Below, one piece after another: positions 16,870 to 24,814 of a stretch of 64,000 nt of DNA. A program made the position numbers and the translations under genes. Every line of letters starts with the position of its first letter. The stretch's first letter is position 1. The stretch comes from Streptomyces sp. LBL (lineage in GTDB: Bacteria; Actinomycetota; Actinomycetes; Streptomycetales; Streptomycetaceae), in NCBI RefSeq assembly GCF_029893585.1, contig NZ_JARXYX010000029.1, positions 62,001-126,000 of the forward strand. The letters run 5' to 3'. Below the pieces are notes generated by a model. The model was not told the origin of the DNA and did not search any database. It worked only from the letters and a program-made list of their open reading frames with translations.

Positions 16870-17040
16870 ACGTCCTCCCTTCGTCGCGAAGGACCTTATG
16901 CCGGTGGACCGTTCGCCGTCAGCCCGGGGGCCGAGGAGTACAGCCTGCTGTACCTCGAACCGGGCGGGCTACGGGATCGGCCGAGGGGGGCCGCGATCCA
17001 TAGCGTCGGTGACGACAGCCGACCTCAGGAGGAAGCCCCC

Positions 17041-17283
17041 ATGCCGAACAACGACCCCTACCGCCTGACCGGTGCCGACGCAGCACCCGGCGCACCGTCG
17101 CCCGCCCTCACCCGCGGGGAGATCGCCCGCTCGCTGCTGTGGATCCTGGTGGTGATCAGCGCGGTCGCCAACATGGCGGCCTCCTACGGCGAGGCGAACA
17201 CCTGGGTGCACCTGGCCTGCGGCGCGGTCACCGTGCTCTGCGGCGGAATCCTCATCGTGCGCAACCTGCGAGGCCGTCGATGA
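17041..17283 (+). CDS. small membrane protein upstream of ABC transporter
   Basis: 80 residues with two membrane helices (SLLWILVVISAVANMAASYG and VHLACGAVTVLCGGILIV). A good ribosome-binding site (caggagg) lies seven bases before the ATG. Its stop overlaps the start of the ABC ATPase gene (ATGA). No known family. It was probably part of an exporter operon whose later genes have been deleted. Confidence 0.65.
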   Translation: MPNNDPYRLTGADAAPGAPSPALTRGEIARSLLWILVVISAVANMAASYGEANTWVHLACGAVTVLCGGILIVRNLRGRR

Positions 17284-17695
17284 GGCCCGCCTGTGCCAGC
17301 GCCCCGCGCCCGGCCACGACCGCGGATCACACACCCGCGCCGGCCATCGTTCTGGACCGGGTCGGCAAGGAGTACCCGGGAGGCGTACGCGCCCTCGACG
17401 AGGTGTCGCTGACCGTGGAACGCGGCATGTTCCTCGCCGTGATGGGCCCCTCGGGCTCCGGCAAGAGCACGCTGATGCGCTGCGCCGCGGGTTTTGACTC
17501 CCCGACGTCCGGCAGCATCCGAATCGACGGTCACGAGATCGCCGGGCTGAACGAGACCCGCCGCACCGAACTGCGCCGTGAGCGCATCGGGTTCGTGTTC
17601 CAGACCTACAACCTGATCCCCTCCCTCACCATCGAGGACAACATCACGCTGCCCCTGCGGCTGGCGGGACGCACCCCGGACATCGAACGCCTCCC
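17280..17695 (+). pseudogene. ABC transporter ATP-binding protein, truncated
   Basis: The N-terminal 138 residues of a MacB/LolD-type ATPase: VLDRVGKEYPGGVRALDEVS, Walker A GPSGSGKST, and the Q-loop region RIGFVFQTYNLIPSLTIEDN. The match ends at LAGRTPD near base 17690, and the signature LSGGQ, Walker B and H-loop are all missing. It can no longer hydrolyse ATP. The right breakpoint lies about 80 bases before the end of the convergent glycosyltransferase gene. Confidence 0.8.
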
Positions 17696-17772
17696 CCAAC
17701 GGCACGGGAGCCACGTGCGTTGCCCACACCACCAGCATCACCCGATCAGTGGCCGTACTGAAAGCGCTCCGT

Positions 17773-19062
17773 CTACCGGCCGAGTTCGGTCACGGTTTCG
17801 TGTATCGCGGTCAGCGCGTCGTGCCGGGCGTACTCCGCCGCCAGCTCCGCGGCGCGCTCTCGATAGGCCGTCTCGGTCAGCACCCTCTCGACCGCCACGC
17901 GCACGTCCTGCGCCTCCGGGCGCTGTGTGGCCAGGTTGATCGCAGCGCCCACCCACGCGGCACGTGCCGTCACCTCGGCCTTGTCCTCCGTCTGGCCGGC
18001 CAGGACCATCGGCACGCCGTGGCCGAGTGCCTGCTGCACCCCGCCGAATCCGCCGTTGCTCACCAGGACGTCGGTATGCGGCAGCAGATCCCCGAAGGGG
18101 ATGAACTCAGCGACTCGGGCGTTCGCCGGCACCCTCTCCAGCTCGGCGTCACGTCCCAGCGTCGCGACCACCAGCACGTCCAGATCGGACAGGGCATCGA
18201 GCGTCGGCTGGACCAGCTCGGTGAAGTCGACGTTCGCCGCGGTCCCTTGAGACACCACGACCACGCGGCGCGCTGACGCGACCTCGTCCCACCACGTCGG
18301 AAGGTCCGCCTTCCGGCCCGCCCCGGCAGGCAACGCGCCGACGTAGCGGATCGAGTCCGGCAGGTCGCCGCGCGGATAGTCCAGCTGCGCGATCGACAGC
18401 TGCAGGAACCGGTCCGGCAAGCGTGACATCCCGTCCATGACGAACGGTGCCTGCTCTGTCGCCCCGCAGGAGGCGAGCATCTTCACCAGGTGCTCCTGCG
18501 TCGAACCGAACAGTGTCTCCTGCACCATCGTGTTCGCCGCCCGGTTGCGCTCCCTGCCCTCCGGCGAGCTGTCCGGCGGGAGCCCGAGTCCGAACGGCGC
18601 GGTGTCCTGACTGCTGATCGTCAACGGCACCACCCCGAGCCCGACCACCGCGGCCGGCCGTGCCCCCGCCGCCCCGAGCAGTACCGGCCACGCTCCGAGG
18701 AAACCCGTCTCGTGCAACAGCACCACCGGCTCGCCGTCGGCCGCCGCGAGCAGCCCCTGTACTGTGCGGTGCTGATCCGGAACCGGATCGATGAACAGGT
18801 GTCGCAGCCCGAAAGCTATCTGCTCCGGCCCCGGCGCGATCGAGAGAATCTCCGGGAACAGCGCCGGCACGTCGTCGCCGTCGAAGTCGGCCGCACCCAG
18901 CAATGGCGCGAACTCGGCGCCGACCGCCTCCACCGCCTCGCGATAGTTCGAGCCCGTGGTCACGGTGACCTGGTGACCGCGCCGCACCAGATCGGCGGCG
19001 ATCCCACGCATCGGCGCGAAATGCCCGTAGATCGGTGACGCAGCGACAACGACTCGTGTCAT
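17773..19062 (-). CDS. macrolide-type glycosyltransferase (MGT/YjiC, GT1)
   Basis: 429 residues, full length for the family. The N-terminal acceptor domain has SPIYGHFAPMRGIAADL with the catalytic His, and the C-terminal donor domain has VSNGGFGGVQQALGHGVPMV and a downstream AERVL-type helix. Such enzymes transfer a sugar from UDP-glucose to small hydrophobic acceptors and often inactivate macrolides. The divergent LysR gene at 19213 is its likely regulator. The start at 19062 fits the conserved TRVVVAASPIYGH opening. Substrate is not predictable. Confidence 0.88.
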   Translation of the reverse strand: MTRVVVAASPIYGHFAPMRGIAADLVRRGHQVTVTTGSNYREAVEAVGAEFAPLLGAADFDGDDVPALFPEILSIAPGPEQIAFGLRHLFIDPVPDQHRTVQGLLAAADGEPVVLLHETGFLGAWPVLLGAAGARPAAVVGLGVVPLTISSQDTAPFGLGLPPDSSPEGRERNRAANTMVQETLFGSTQEHLVKMLASCGATEQAPFVMDGMSRLPDRFLQLSIAQLDYPRGDLPDSIRYVGALPAGAGRKADLPTWWDEVASARRVVVVSQGTAANVDFTELVQPTLDALSDLDVLVVATLGRDAELERVPANARVAEFIPFGDLLPHTDVLVSNGGFGGVQQALGHGVPMVLAGQTEDKAEVTARAAWVGAAINLATQRPEAQDVRVAVERVLTETAYRERAAELAAEYARHDALTAIHETVTELGR

Positions 19063-19212
19063 GAAAGGAGCCTCTTCCTTTGGGATACCCCGGGCCGTTC
19101 CGTCAAGCCGGGCTTCATGGCCTTCCCCCGCACCATGATCAGGCAGACCGGACGACATCGGAAACGAATATGATCGCTATCGCTTATCGCAGATCGTGAT
19201 GAAAGGTCGACG
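19063..19212. promoter_or_regulatory. divergent promoter region between glycosyltransferase and LysR gene
   Basis: 150 bp of divergent promoter. Near the LysR start, gatcgctatcgcttatcgcagatcg holds overlapping interrupted dyads (gatcgc...gcagatc, cgctatcgc), suitable for a T-N11-A LysR box. Confidence 0.45.
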
Positions 19213-20103
19213 ATGGAGCTACGGCAGATCAGGGCGTTCGTCGTCGTCGCGGACGAGGCGAGCTTCACCCGCGCGGCGGCCCGACTGAACAGAGTGCAGT
19301 CGGCGGTCTCGGCCTCAGTACGGAACCTGGAACGGCAGTTGGGGGTGGAGCTGTTCGAGCGCACGACCCACCACGTGCATCTGACCGAAGCAGGCCGGCT
19401 GTTCCTGCCCGAGGCCAGGCGAACGCTCGCCGCTGCGCAGGAGGCCCAGCATGTGCTCGAACAGTTGCGCGGCGGACTGCGCGGCGAGGTCCGACTCGGG
19501 CTGATCCAGACCCCCCGGCACATCGTCGTCCAACCGGCCCCGCTCATCGCGGAGTTCCGCGCCAAACATCCCGGCGTGACCGTGTCCGTACAGGCCGCCG
19601 GCAGCGTCAGACACGCGGAAGACCTGCGCAAAAGACGCCTCGACGTCGCCTTCGTGATCCTCCCGCCCGAAGCCACGGCCGGACTCGACCTGCATGTCCT
19701 GGCGTCGGAGAAGATCCAGCTGCTGTGCCGCGCCGACCATCCTCTCGCCGAACGCGACCAGGTGGAGCTGGTGGAGCTGGTGGACCAGCCGTTCATCGAG
19801 ACCCCGACCACCTGGGGCAACCGCCTGGCGACCGACACGGCCTTCGCCCGCGCCGGACTCACCCGCAAGATCGCCTACGAGATCGGCGACGCGGCCGGCC
19901 TGGCCTCCCTCGTCAAACACGGACTCGGAATAGCCCTCGGCCCGATGTCGTTCATCACCGAGGACGAGATCCGCGCGGTCCCCCTCGCTTCCGACGCACC
20001 CAGTCTCGCGCTGTCGCTGGCCGTGCCCGCCGGACATGCCGTGAGCGCCCCCGTCAAGGCTCTGCTCGAAACGGCCCGGGAGTTGTCCCGGCCCACGGCG
20101 TAA
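19213..20103 (+). CDS. LysR-family transcriptional regulator
   Basis: 296 residues, normal length. The N-terminal winged HTH is MELRQIRAFVVVADEASFTR followed by VQSAVSASVRNLERQLG. The C-terminal co-inducer domain includes LLCRADHPLAERDQVEL. It is transcribed away from the glycosyltransferase gene, and by family precedent probably controls it and itself in response to a small molecule. The start is preceded by gaaaggtcg. Codon use matches the host. Confidence 0.92.
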   Translation: MELRQIRAFVVVADEASFTRAAARLNRVQSAVSASVRNLERQLGVELFERTTHHVHLTEAGRLFLPEARRTLAAAQEAQHVLEQLRGGLRGEVRLGLIQTPRHIVVQPAPLIAEFRAKHPGVTVSVQAAGSVRHAEDLRKRRLDVAFVILPPEATAGLDLHVLASEKIQLLCRADHPLAERDQVELVELVDQPFIETPTTWGNRLATDTAFARAGLTRKIAYEIGDAAGLASLVKHGLGIALGPMSFITEDEIRAVPLASDAPSLALSLAVPAGHAVSAPVKALLETARELSRPTA

Positions 20104-20175
20104 GGTTCGACGGCGGGGCAGTGAGCTTCTTCGGGTTGGCCACCGATCGGGTGACGCTCCACAGACCGCAACGAG

Positions 20176-20238
20176 CGAGGCCCCCGGGGCTGCCGATCGA
20201 GATGCCTGACGTCTCAACCACGCTGCTCGGGGGCCTCG
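20176..20238. terminator. stem-loop downstream of the LysR gene
   Basis: cgaggccccc and gggggcctcg form a 10-bp perfect stem with a loop of about 43 bases, 70 bases after the LysR stop. It may terminate transcription from the LysR gene, or be the end of a lost insertion element. Confidence 0.4.
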
Positions 20239-20260
20239 TTGCCCATCTGACCTGCCGCTC

Positions 20261-20494
20261 TCAACCTGCCGCATGCGCTCGTGGCAGCAGGAGAGGTCCG
20301 AGTACGGCGAAGCCCAGGCAGTTGCGCCAGAAGGCCATGGCGAGCGGCGAGGCGGAGGCGGCGGCGGTGAGCGGGGCGGTGGCCGCGACGGAGACCACGG
20401 TGACCGCCATCGCCGCCATGGACAGCGGATCGAGCCTGGACTTCACGCCTTCGTACCGCCGTCCGCGGTATGTCCGATATTGGTCACTGGGCAC
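20261..20494 (-). pseudogene. EamA/DMT transporter, N-terminal fragment
   Basis: The segment SRLDPLSMAAMAVTVVSVAA and WRNCLGFAVLGPLLL matches the first two helices of an EamA transporter, of the same type as the full gene at 24815-26257. The frame stops after about 60 conserved residues, at a junction near 20275. It is a non-functional remnant. Confidence 0.65.
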
Positions 20495-20721
20495 GCGGTT
20501 TCTGGGAAGTCGGGGCGGCGGCTCAGGGCTTCGCCGGCGGAAGTGAGACGGTTCGGCGCCGACGTGAGCCGAGGTTGCCGGGCGACCCGACGGGGAGAGT
20601 CCTCACCGGCCGAACAGCCCCCGGCTGTGGTGGCCAACGGGCCTGGTGGGCACGGCTGCCGCCACCACGCGGCGGCGGCAGCCGCTGAGTTTCTTCGGGG
20701 GCGTCGGCCGTCCGAAGTCCC

Positions 20722-21147
20722 TTACTGGACCGTGGCCGTGAGGGTCACCTCGATGTTCCCCCGGGTGGCGTTGGAGTACGGGCACACTTCATGGGTGGCC
20801 TTCATCAACTGGTCGGCGGTGGACTGTTCCAGGCCCGGCAGGTGCGCGGTCAGCGACACGGCCAGGGTGAAACCGCCGGCCTCCCGCGCCAGCAGGCTCA
20901 CCTTCGACTGCACGGTCGAGGCCGGCAGTTCGACCCCCTGTCCGCGCGCGATCAGGCGGAGTCCGTTGTGGAAGCAGGCGGCGTATCCGGCGGCAAAGAG
21001 CTGCTCCGGGTTGGTCCTGTCGCCGCCGGGGCCGCCCATCTCCTTCGGGACCGCCAGGACTTCATCCAGGACGCCGTCGAGGGACCGGACTTCGCCGTTG
21101 CGACCGTCACCGGTCGACAGGGCCTCGGTGGTGTACAGCGCAGACAT
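20722..21147 (-). CDS. ohr: organic hydroperoxide resistance protein (Ohr/OsmC)
   Basis: 141 residues, standard length. The two redox cysteines appear in AAGYAACFHNGL (about Cys60) and in THEVCPYSNATRGNI (about Cys124), the Ohr pattern. These thiol peroxidases reduce organic hydroperoxides with lipoyl partners. The start at 21147 begins MSALYTTEALSTGDGRNG, the canonical Ohr opening. No MarR-type OhrR gene adjoins; the divergent neighbour is an MmyB-type HTH regulator, which could take that role. Confidence 0.93.
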   Translation of the reverse strand: MSALYTTEALSTGDGRNGEVRSLDGVLDEVLAVPKEMGGPGGDRTNPEQLFAAGYAACFHNGLRLIARGQGVELPASTVQSKVSLLAREAGGFTLAVSLTAHLPGLEQSTADQLMKATHEVCPYSNATRGNIEVTLTATVQ

Positions 21148-21447
21148 GTTGTTTCCCTTTCGTGAGACGCGGTCCGGCCGGTACGCCGGACATCGCGTCC
21201 GGGACGTGGTGGGCGGGGATGCCGTGGCCAAGTGAGTCGGGCCGAGCCGAAGCCGGGACCGCGTGGACGGCGAAGCCGCCGTGCCGGGTTCCGGGCCGGT
21301 GACGCCGGTTGACCCCCGCCCGTGTTCCGTTCCGGGGGCCGACTCTGCGTCCTGCTCGTGGGCTCCGAGTGTGCTGGCGCCGGCCGCTCGCAGCCTGCCC
21401 TTACCAGGGGCAGGCTGCCTGGCGTCCCGGTGATCGATACTCGGCGC
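21148..21447. promoter_or_regulatory. divergent promoter region of ohr and the MmyB-type regulator
   Basis: 300 bp without a gene. The inverted word pair ctgcccttacc/aggggcaggc around 21397-21415 near the regulator start is a possible operator. Nothing else is clear. Confidence 0.35.
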
Positions 21448-22380
21448 ATGGACAAGAAGCCGCGGTTGGGGGAGTTCCTCAAGATGCGCCGGTCGCAGTT
21501 GCAGCCGGCGGACGTGGGACTCCCGGATTTCGGGGAACGCCGTCGCGTGCCGGGTCTGCGCCGTGACGAGCTGGCACAGCTCGCCGGGGTGGGCCTGTCC
21601 TACTACACGCGGCTGGAGCAGGGGCTCTCGCTCAACGCGTCACCGGAGGTGCTGGACGCGCTGGCTCGTGCCCTCGGGCTGGACGAGGTGGAGCGGGCCC
21701 ACCTGCACGACCTGGCCCGCGCCTCGCGCCGCACCGGCACCCGGCGCAGGCCCGCGCCGGAGCGGGCGGGTGACACGACCCAGCAGCTGCTCGGCGCGTT
21801 CGGCGACGCGCCCGCGATCGTGCTCGGGCGCCGCAGCGACGTACTGGCCTGGAACCGCACGGGACACGCACTGTTCGCCGGGCATCTGGACCCGCACATC
21901 CCCGATCAGCCCGACCAGCGCCCGAACACGGCTCGGCTGGTCTTCCTGGACGCGCACACCCGGGACCTGTACGTGGACTGGCCGAAGAAGGCCAGGGACG
22001 TGGTGGGGAAGCTGCGGCTCGCCGTCGGACAGCATCCGGACGATCCTCGGCTGGCCGCGCTGATCGGTGAACTGGCCATGAAGAGCGCGGAGTTCGCCAC
22101 GATGTGGTCCGAGCACCGGGTCAGGAAGTGGGACCTTGCGACGTACCGCATGCACCATCCGCTGGTAGGCCGCATGCAGCTCAACCTCCAGACCCTGAAC
22201 GTCCCGCAGGAGGAGGGCCTGCGCATAGTCGTGGCGACCGCCGACGCCGGCACCACGTCAGCGGCAGCGCTGTGCCTACTCGCCCAGACCGGCGTCCCGA
22301 CAGCTATTCCCACCACACGGCAGGCGGGACGCATCGAGACTCCGGAATCCCCACGGGACGGGGCCGACAGCCGGAGCTAG
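21448..22380 (+). CDS. XRE-family regulator with MmyB-like ligand-binding domain
   Basis: 310 residues. HTH in residues 8-75 (RRRVPGLRRDELAQLAGVG, then YYTRLEQG), followed by the MmyB-like PAS-type domain from about 110 (LGRRSDVLAWNRTGHALF) to about 280. MmyB-type proteins are numerous in Streptomyces, bind fatty-acid-like ligands, and usually repress a divergent oxidoreductase. Here the divergent gene is ohr. Two decayed relatives occur at 34.4-35.1 and 36.7-36.9 kb. Confidence 0.88.
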   Translation: MDKKPRLGEFLKMRRSQLQPADVGLPDFGERRRVPGLRRDELAQLAGVGLSYYTRLEQGLSLNASPEVLDALARALGLDEVERAHLHDLARASRRTGTRRRPAPERAGDTTQQLLGAFGDAPAIVLGRRSDVLAWNRTGHALFAGHLDPHIPDQPDQRPNTARLVFLDAHTRDLYVDWPKKARDVVGKLRLAVGQHPDDPRLAALIGELAMKSAEFATMWSEHRVRKWDLATYRMHHPLVGRMQLNLQTLNVPQEEGLRIVVATADAGTTSAAALCLLAQTGVPTAIPTTRQAGRIETPESPRDGADSRS

Positions 22381-22483
22381 GCGCTTATGCGGAAGCGATG
22401 ACCGCGCCGCGCCACCCAACGAGACCGGGCCGACACAGGGGGCGGCCGCCGGCGACTTCGCCTTCTCATCGCAACCCGTTCCA

Positions 22484-22858
22484 CTACTGCCACATCTCTG
22501 CGATCGACCCGCTGCACTCTCTCGGCCGTAGGGACCCTGTTTTGACACGTTCGATGACTCTGTTGCTGAATTCGTCAGCCGGCGAGTTGGTGGCTGAGGC
22601 GCTCGAGTCGGCTGGTGCGAGGCTTGCGTAGGGGGTCGGTGGTCCACCAGGCGTCGAGGCGGACGATGTTGAGGGCGGTGGCGGAGTAGATGCCCTCGTC
22701 GTCGGCGTCCCGCTTGCATCGGCGAACAACGAGTCGTCGAAGACCTCGGCAAGGTGGTCACGCAGGCGCATGGGCAGGCTGCCACCAGGGAAGGCGGCGC
22801 GAGCCGTCCTGGCGGTCTGTTCAGGAACAGGCGGCAATTCCCCCGGTCGCATGGACAC
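22484..22858 (-). pseudogene. IS1182-family transposase, internally deleted and frameshifted
   Basis: The first 45 residues (RTARAAFPGGSLPMRLRDHL, then AEVFDDSLFADA) match the N-terminus of IS1182-type transposases. In a shifted frame the sequence then reads SATALNIVRLDAWW followed by RTSRLERL, which is the C-terminus of the same family. The whole DDE catalytic core is missing. It is a scar of an insertion sequence at a junction inside unit B. Confidence 0.75.
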
Positions 22859-23334
22859 TGCACCGACCCCCTACGGCCGGAGCAGACAGAACGACCGCAC
22901 CAACGATCATGCCGGGCCGCCCCGCACCCCGGCAGGCAATTCACCAACAGAGTCACAACCTCAACGACCGCCGAGGACACGGCAGTTACGCCCCCGGATC
23001 ACTCCTCGCGACGACCGCCGGCAGCCGTGCTGGTCACAGGCGCATGATGAAGCGGCCGTCGGGAAGCTTGCGCAGCCAGCCCCGCTCAGGGAGCTTGGTC
23101 AACTTCCCCCGCAGCGGCTCCAGTCTGCCCCGCACGCCCGTGTCCAGACCCGGCAACCTCGCCGACCGCCCGGGTCGCCACCGGCGCCCCGGCCTGGCAA
23201 AAGCCATCCTGTACCCGGAGGCCGACGAGCCGTCGCCCCCAGGTCCGGTGCCGAAGCCGCTCGGCTCCGGCACCGGCAAGCACCGCAAACCTCCGGCACC
23301 CAGGCCGGATGGTGGCGGTCGGGCGCAAGGGTGA
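22859..23334. other. mosaic of unrecognised fragments
   Basis: About 475 bp with no intact gene. On the minus strand around 23040-23110 a short frame ends KLPERGWLRKLPDGRF, which resembles the C-terminus of a family often found on actinobacterial mobile DNA. It has no credible start. The rest appears to be broken sequence between the transposase scar and the mobilisation-like gene. Confidence 0.4.
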
Positions 23335-23832
23335 TCAGCGTCGCCGCGCCTGCGGCTCCTGTGGAGCGGCGGAGTGCACCACGGCGTGATGCGCATTGGG
23401 TGCCTGGGCTCGTGGGCCGGGTGCGTGGCGTTCACCGAGGCGTTGGATGCGCCAGGTGAGGGTACGGGCGGTGGAGCGGGCGTCGTCCAGTGCACGCTGG
23501 TCGGCGGCGTGTTGGAGGAGTTGTCGGGGGTCGTGGCCGGCGGTCTCGGCTTGGGCGAGGGCGGCGGCCAGGGCGGGCCAGGCGGGGTCGTCGAGGACTT
23601 GCTCGGCGTGGTCGGGCAGGACGGCTCGTAGGTGCTGGGCGTGGCGTTCCACGGTGTGGGCGGGTGGCTTGTGCTGGGCCAGGGCGGCCAGCGGTGAAGC
23701 CGCGGCGTGTTCGTAGGCCGTCTGGAGGTAGGCCAGGGCCTGGTGGGCGGCGGCGACCTGCTGGTCATGGTGGCGGGCTTGGTGCCAGCGGGCTGCGGCG
23801 ATCACGACCAGGATCGCGACATCGCGGAACAT
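23335..23832 (-). CDS. mobilisation/relaxase-associated protein, probable C-terminal remnant
   Basis: 165 residues. A short N-terminal hydrophobic stretch (DVAILVVIAAARW) is followed by an alanine-rich coiled coil (HDQQVAAAHQALAYLQTAYE) and DDARSTARTLTWRIQRLGE. I recognise this as the type of tail found in Streptomyces relaxase or mobilisation proteins. No relaxase catalytic domain is present. The start lies seven bases from the duplicated region at attachment copy 2, so the gene is cut by or built at the element end. It supports mobile origin of unit B. Confidence 0.5.
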   Translation of the reverse strand: MFRDVAILVVIAAARWHQARHHDQQVAAAHQALAYLQTAYEHAAASPLAALAQHKPPAHTVERHAQHLRAVLPDHAEQVLDDPAWPALAAALAQAETAGHDPRQLLQHAADQRALDDARSTARTLTWRIQRLGERHAPGPRAQAPNAHHAVVHSAAPQEPQARRR

Positions 23833-23837
23833 CGCCA

Positions 23838-23927
23838 AGACAACAAGCAAACCCCAGGCCGCTGACCTGGGGTTTCATCATGGAGCGGGTGACGAGAATC
23901 GAACTCGCACTCTCAGCTTGGGAAGCT
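23838..23927. repeat. attachment-site copy 2 (tRNA-Gly 3' half plus terminator hairpin)
   Basis: gacaacaa leader, hairpin accccaggccgctgacctgggg (about 23850-23873), then 43 bases (23885-23927) identical to 55170-55212 of the tRNA-Gly gene, through the anticodon loop. It is in the same orientation as all other copies. It divides unit B from unit C. Confidence 0.95.
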
Positions 23928-23989
23928 ACGGCGCTTGGGCGGCCGTATGGTCGCTGACCTGGTCAGATTCGTTGTGCTGCGGCAGCAGT

Positions 23990-24065
23990 GAGCGTCTGAT
24001 GACACCACTATTGACCGTGGTTGTCCGCTCTTACGGGCACACTGTGGGCACGGGCGTGACCAGCA
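23990..24065. repeat. diverged arm-like repeats next to attachment copy 2
   Basis: gaccgtggttgtccgc is followed by acgggcacac and gtgggcacgg. Spacing and order match the arm-like repeat pairs beside the other attachment copies, but sequence identity is lower. Confidence 0.4.
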
Positions 24066-24133
24066 GCCGGGCCGTACAGCCCGTAGTGCCGGCGCTGACC
24101 GGACCGCATCGTCTGTGGGGTATCTGGAGGGTC

Positions 24134-24299
24134 CGTCGCGACTGCATACACCGGAGCCGACGGGTGGAGCCGTGACCTCGTCATCGCCGCTACTGCCGCC
24201 CACCACGGCTTGGCTGTCCTCCACGACGATGCCGACTACGGCACTGTCGCCCGGCACGCATCCGACCTGACCGAGCACCACATCCACGACGTCGTCTGA
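24134..24299 (+). pseudogene. PIN-domain (VapC-like) toxin, C-terminal fragment
   Basis: The frame reads GWSRDLVIAATAAHHGLAVL, then HDDADYGTVARHA and ends at a TGA at 24299. This is the C-terminal third of a PIN toxin, including the acidic D-x-D motif. No start and no N-terminal Asp motif are present. It is not the same gene as the intact VapC at 14.6 kb. It is the relic of a lost toxin-antitoxin module. Confidence 0.7.
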
Positions 24300-24814
24300 G
24301 GCGATTCCAACGCCTGACAGGTTGTGGAGTTGTCCTCACCGTCAGGCGCAGGTGGCGATCAAAAGCGGAACTCACCAGGGATACGAGTCCAGGGATGCCG
24401 TCGCATTTGGTCAGGATCTGTTCCAGCGTGGTCCTTGCCACGCTGATCTCGATCGCGCCAAGGTTTGTCCGACGTCGACCGGGCGGACGCGGCCCCCTTT
24501 TGCCCGGCTCAGAGGCCGCTTGACAAAGGCGCTCGGATTGCTGATCCGTAGCTCTGAAGAGTTCGGTCATTGGAGGTCATATCACTCGCCATGGCCCTGG
24601 ACCGTATTGGAGGGCACCGTTCGTCAGCGCCGTTCAGTCAGGATGACGGCATGGCGGACTTCACCCTGACCGGTCTGCGCGTCGTCCACGCAGTCGCCTG
24701 GCTCGGCCGAGCCGTCGTCGCCGTCACGGTCCGCGACCGCTCTCCCGAGGTGACGGCCACCGTGGGGGCACTGCGCCACGAGGCCGCACAGCTTCGTGCG
24801 GCCCCCTGAGGTGC
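24300..24814. other. largely empty region with one small open frame
   Basis: Sequence without a recognisable gene apart from a 52-residue plus-strand frame at 24651-24809 (begins MADFTLTGLRVVHAVAWLG). That frame has no clear ribosome-binding site and no family. The inverted pair cgcctgac/gtcaggcg at 24309-24346 could be a terminator for the PIN relic. Confidence 0.4.

Noticed and set aside
20176..20238. Complete insertion-sequence ends around a small element
   Set aside because: Only a 10-bp stem is present with no transposase sequence and no target duplication; treated as a stem-loop.
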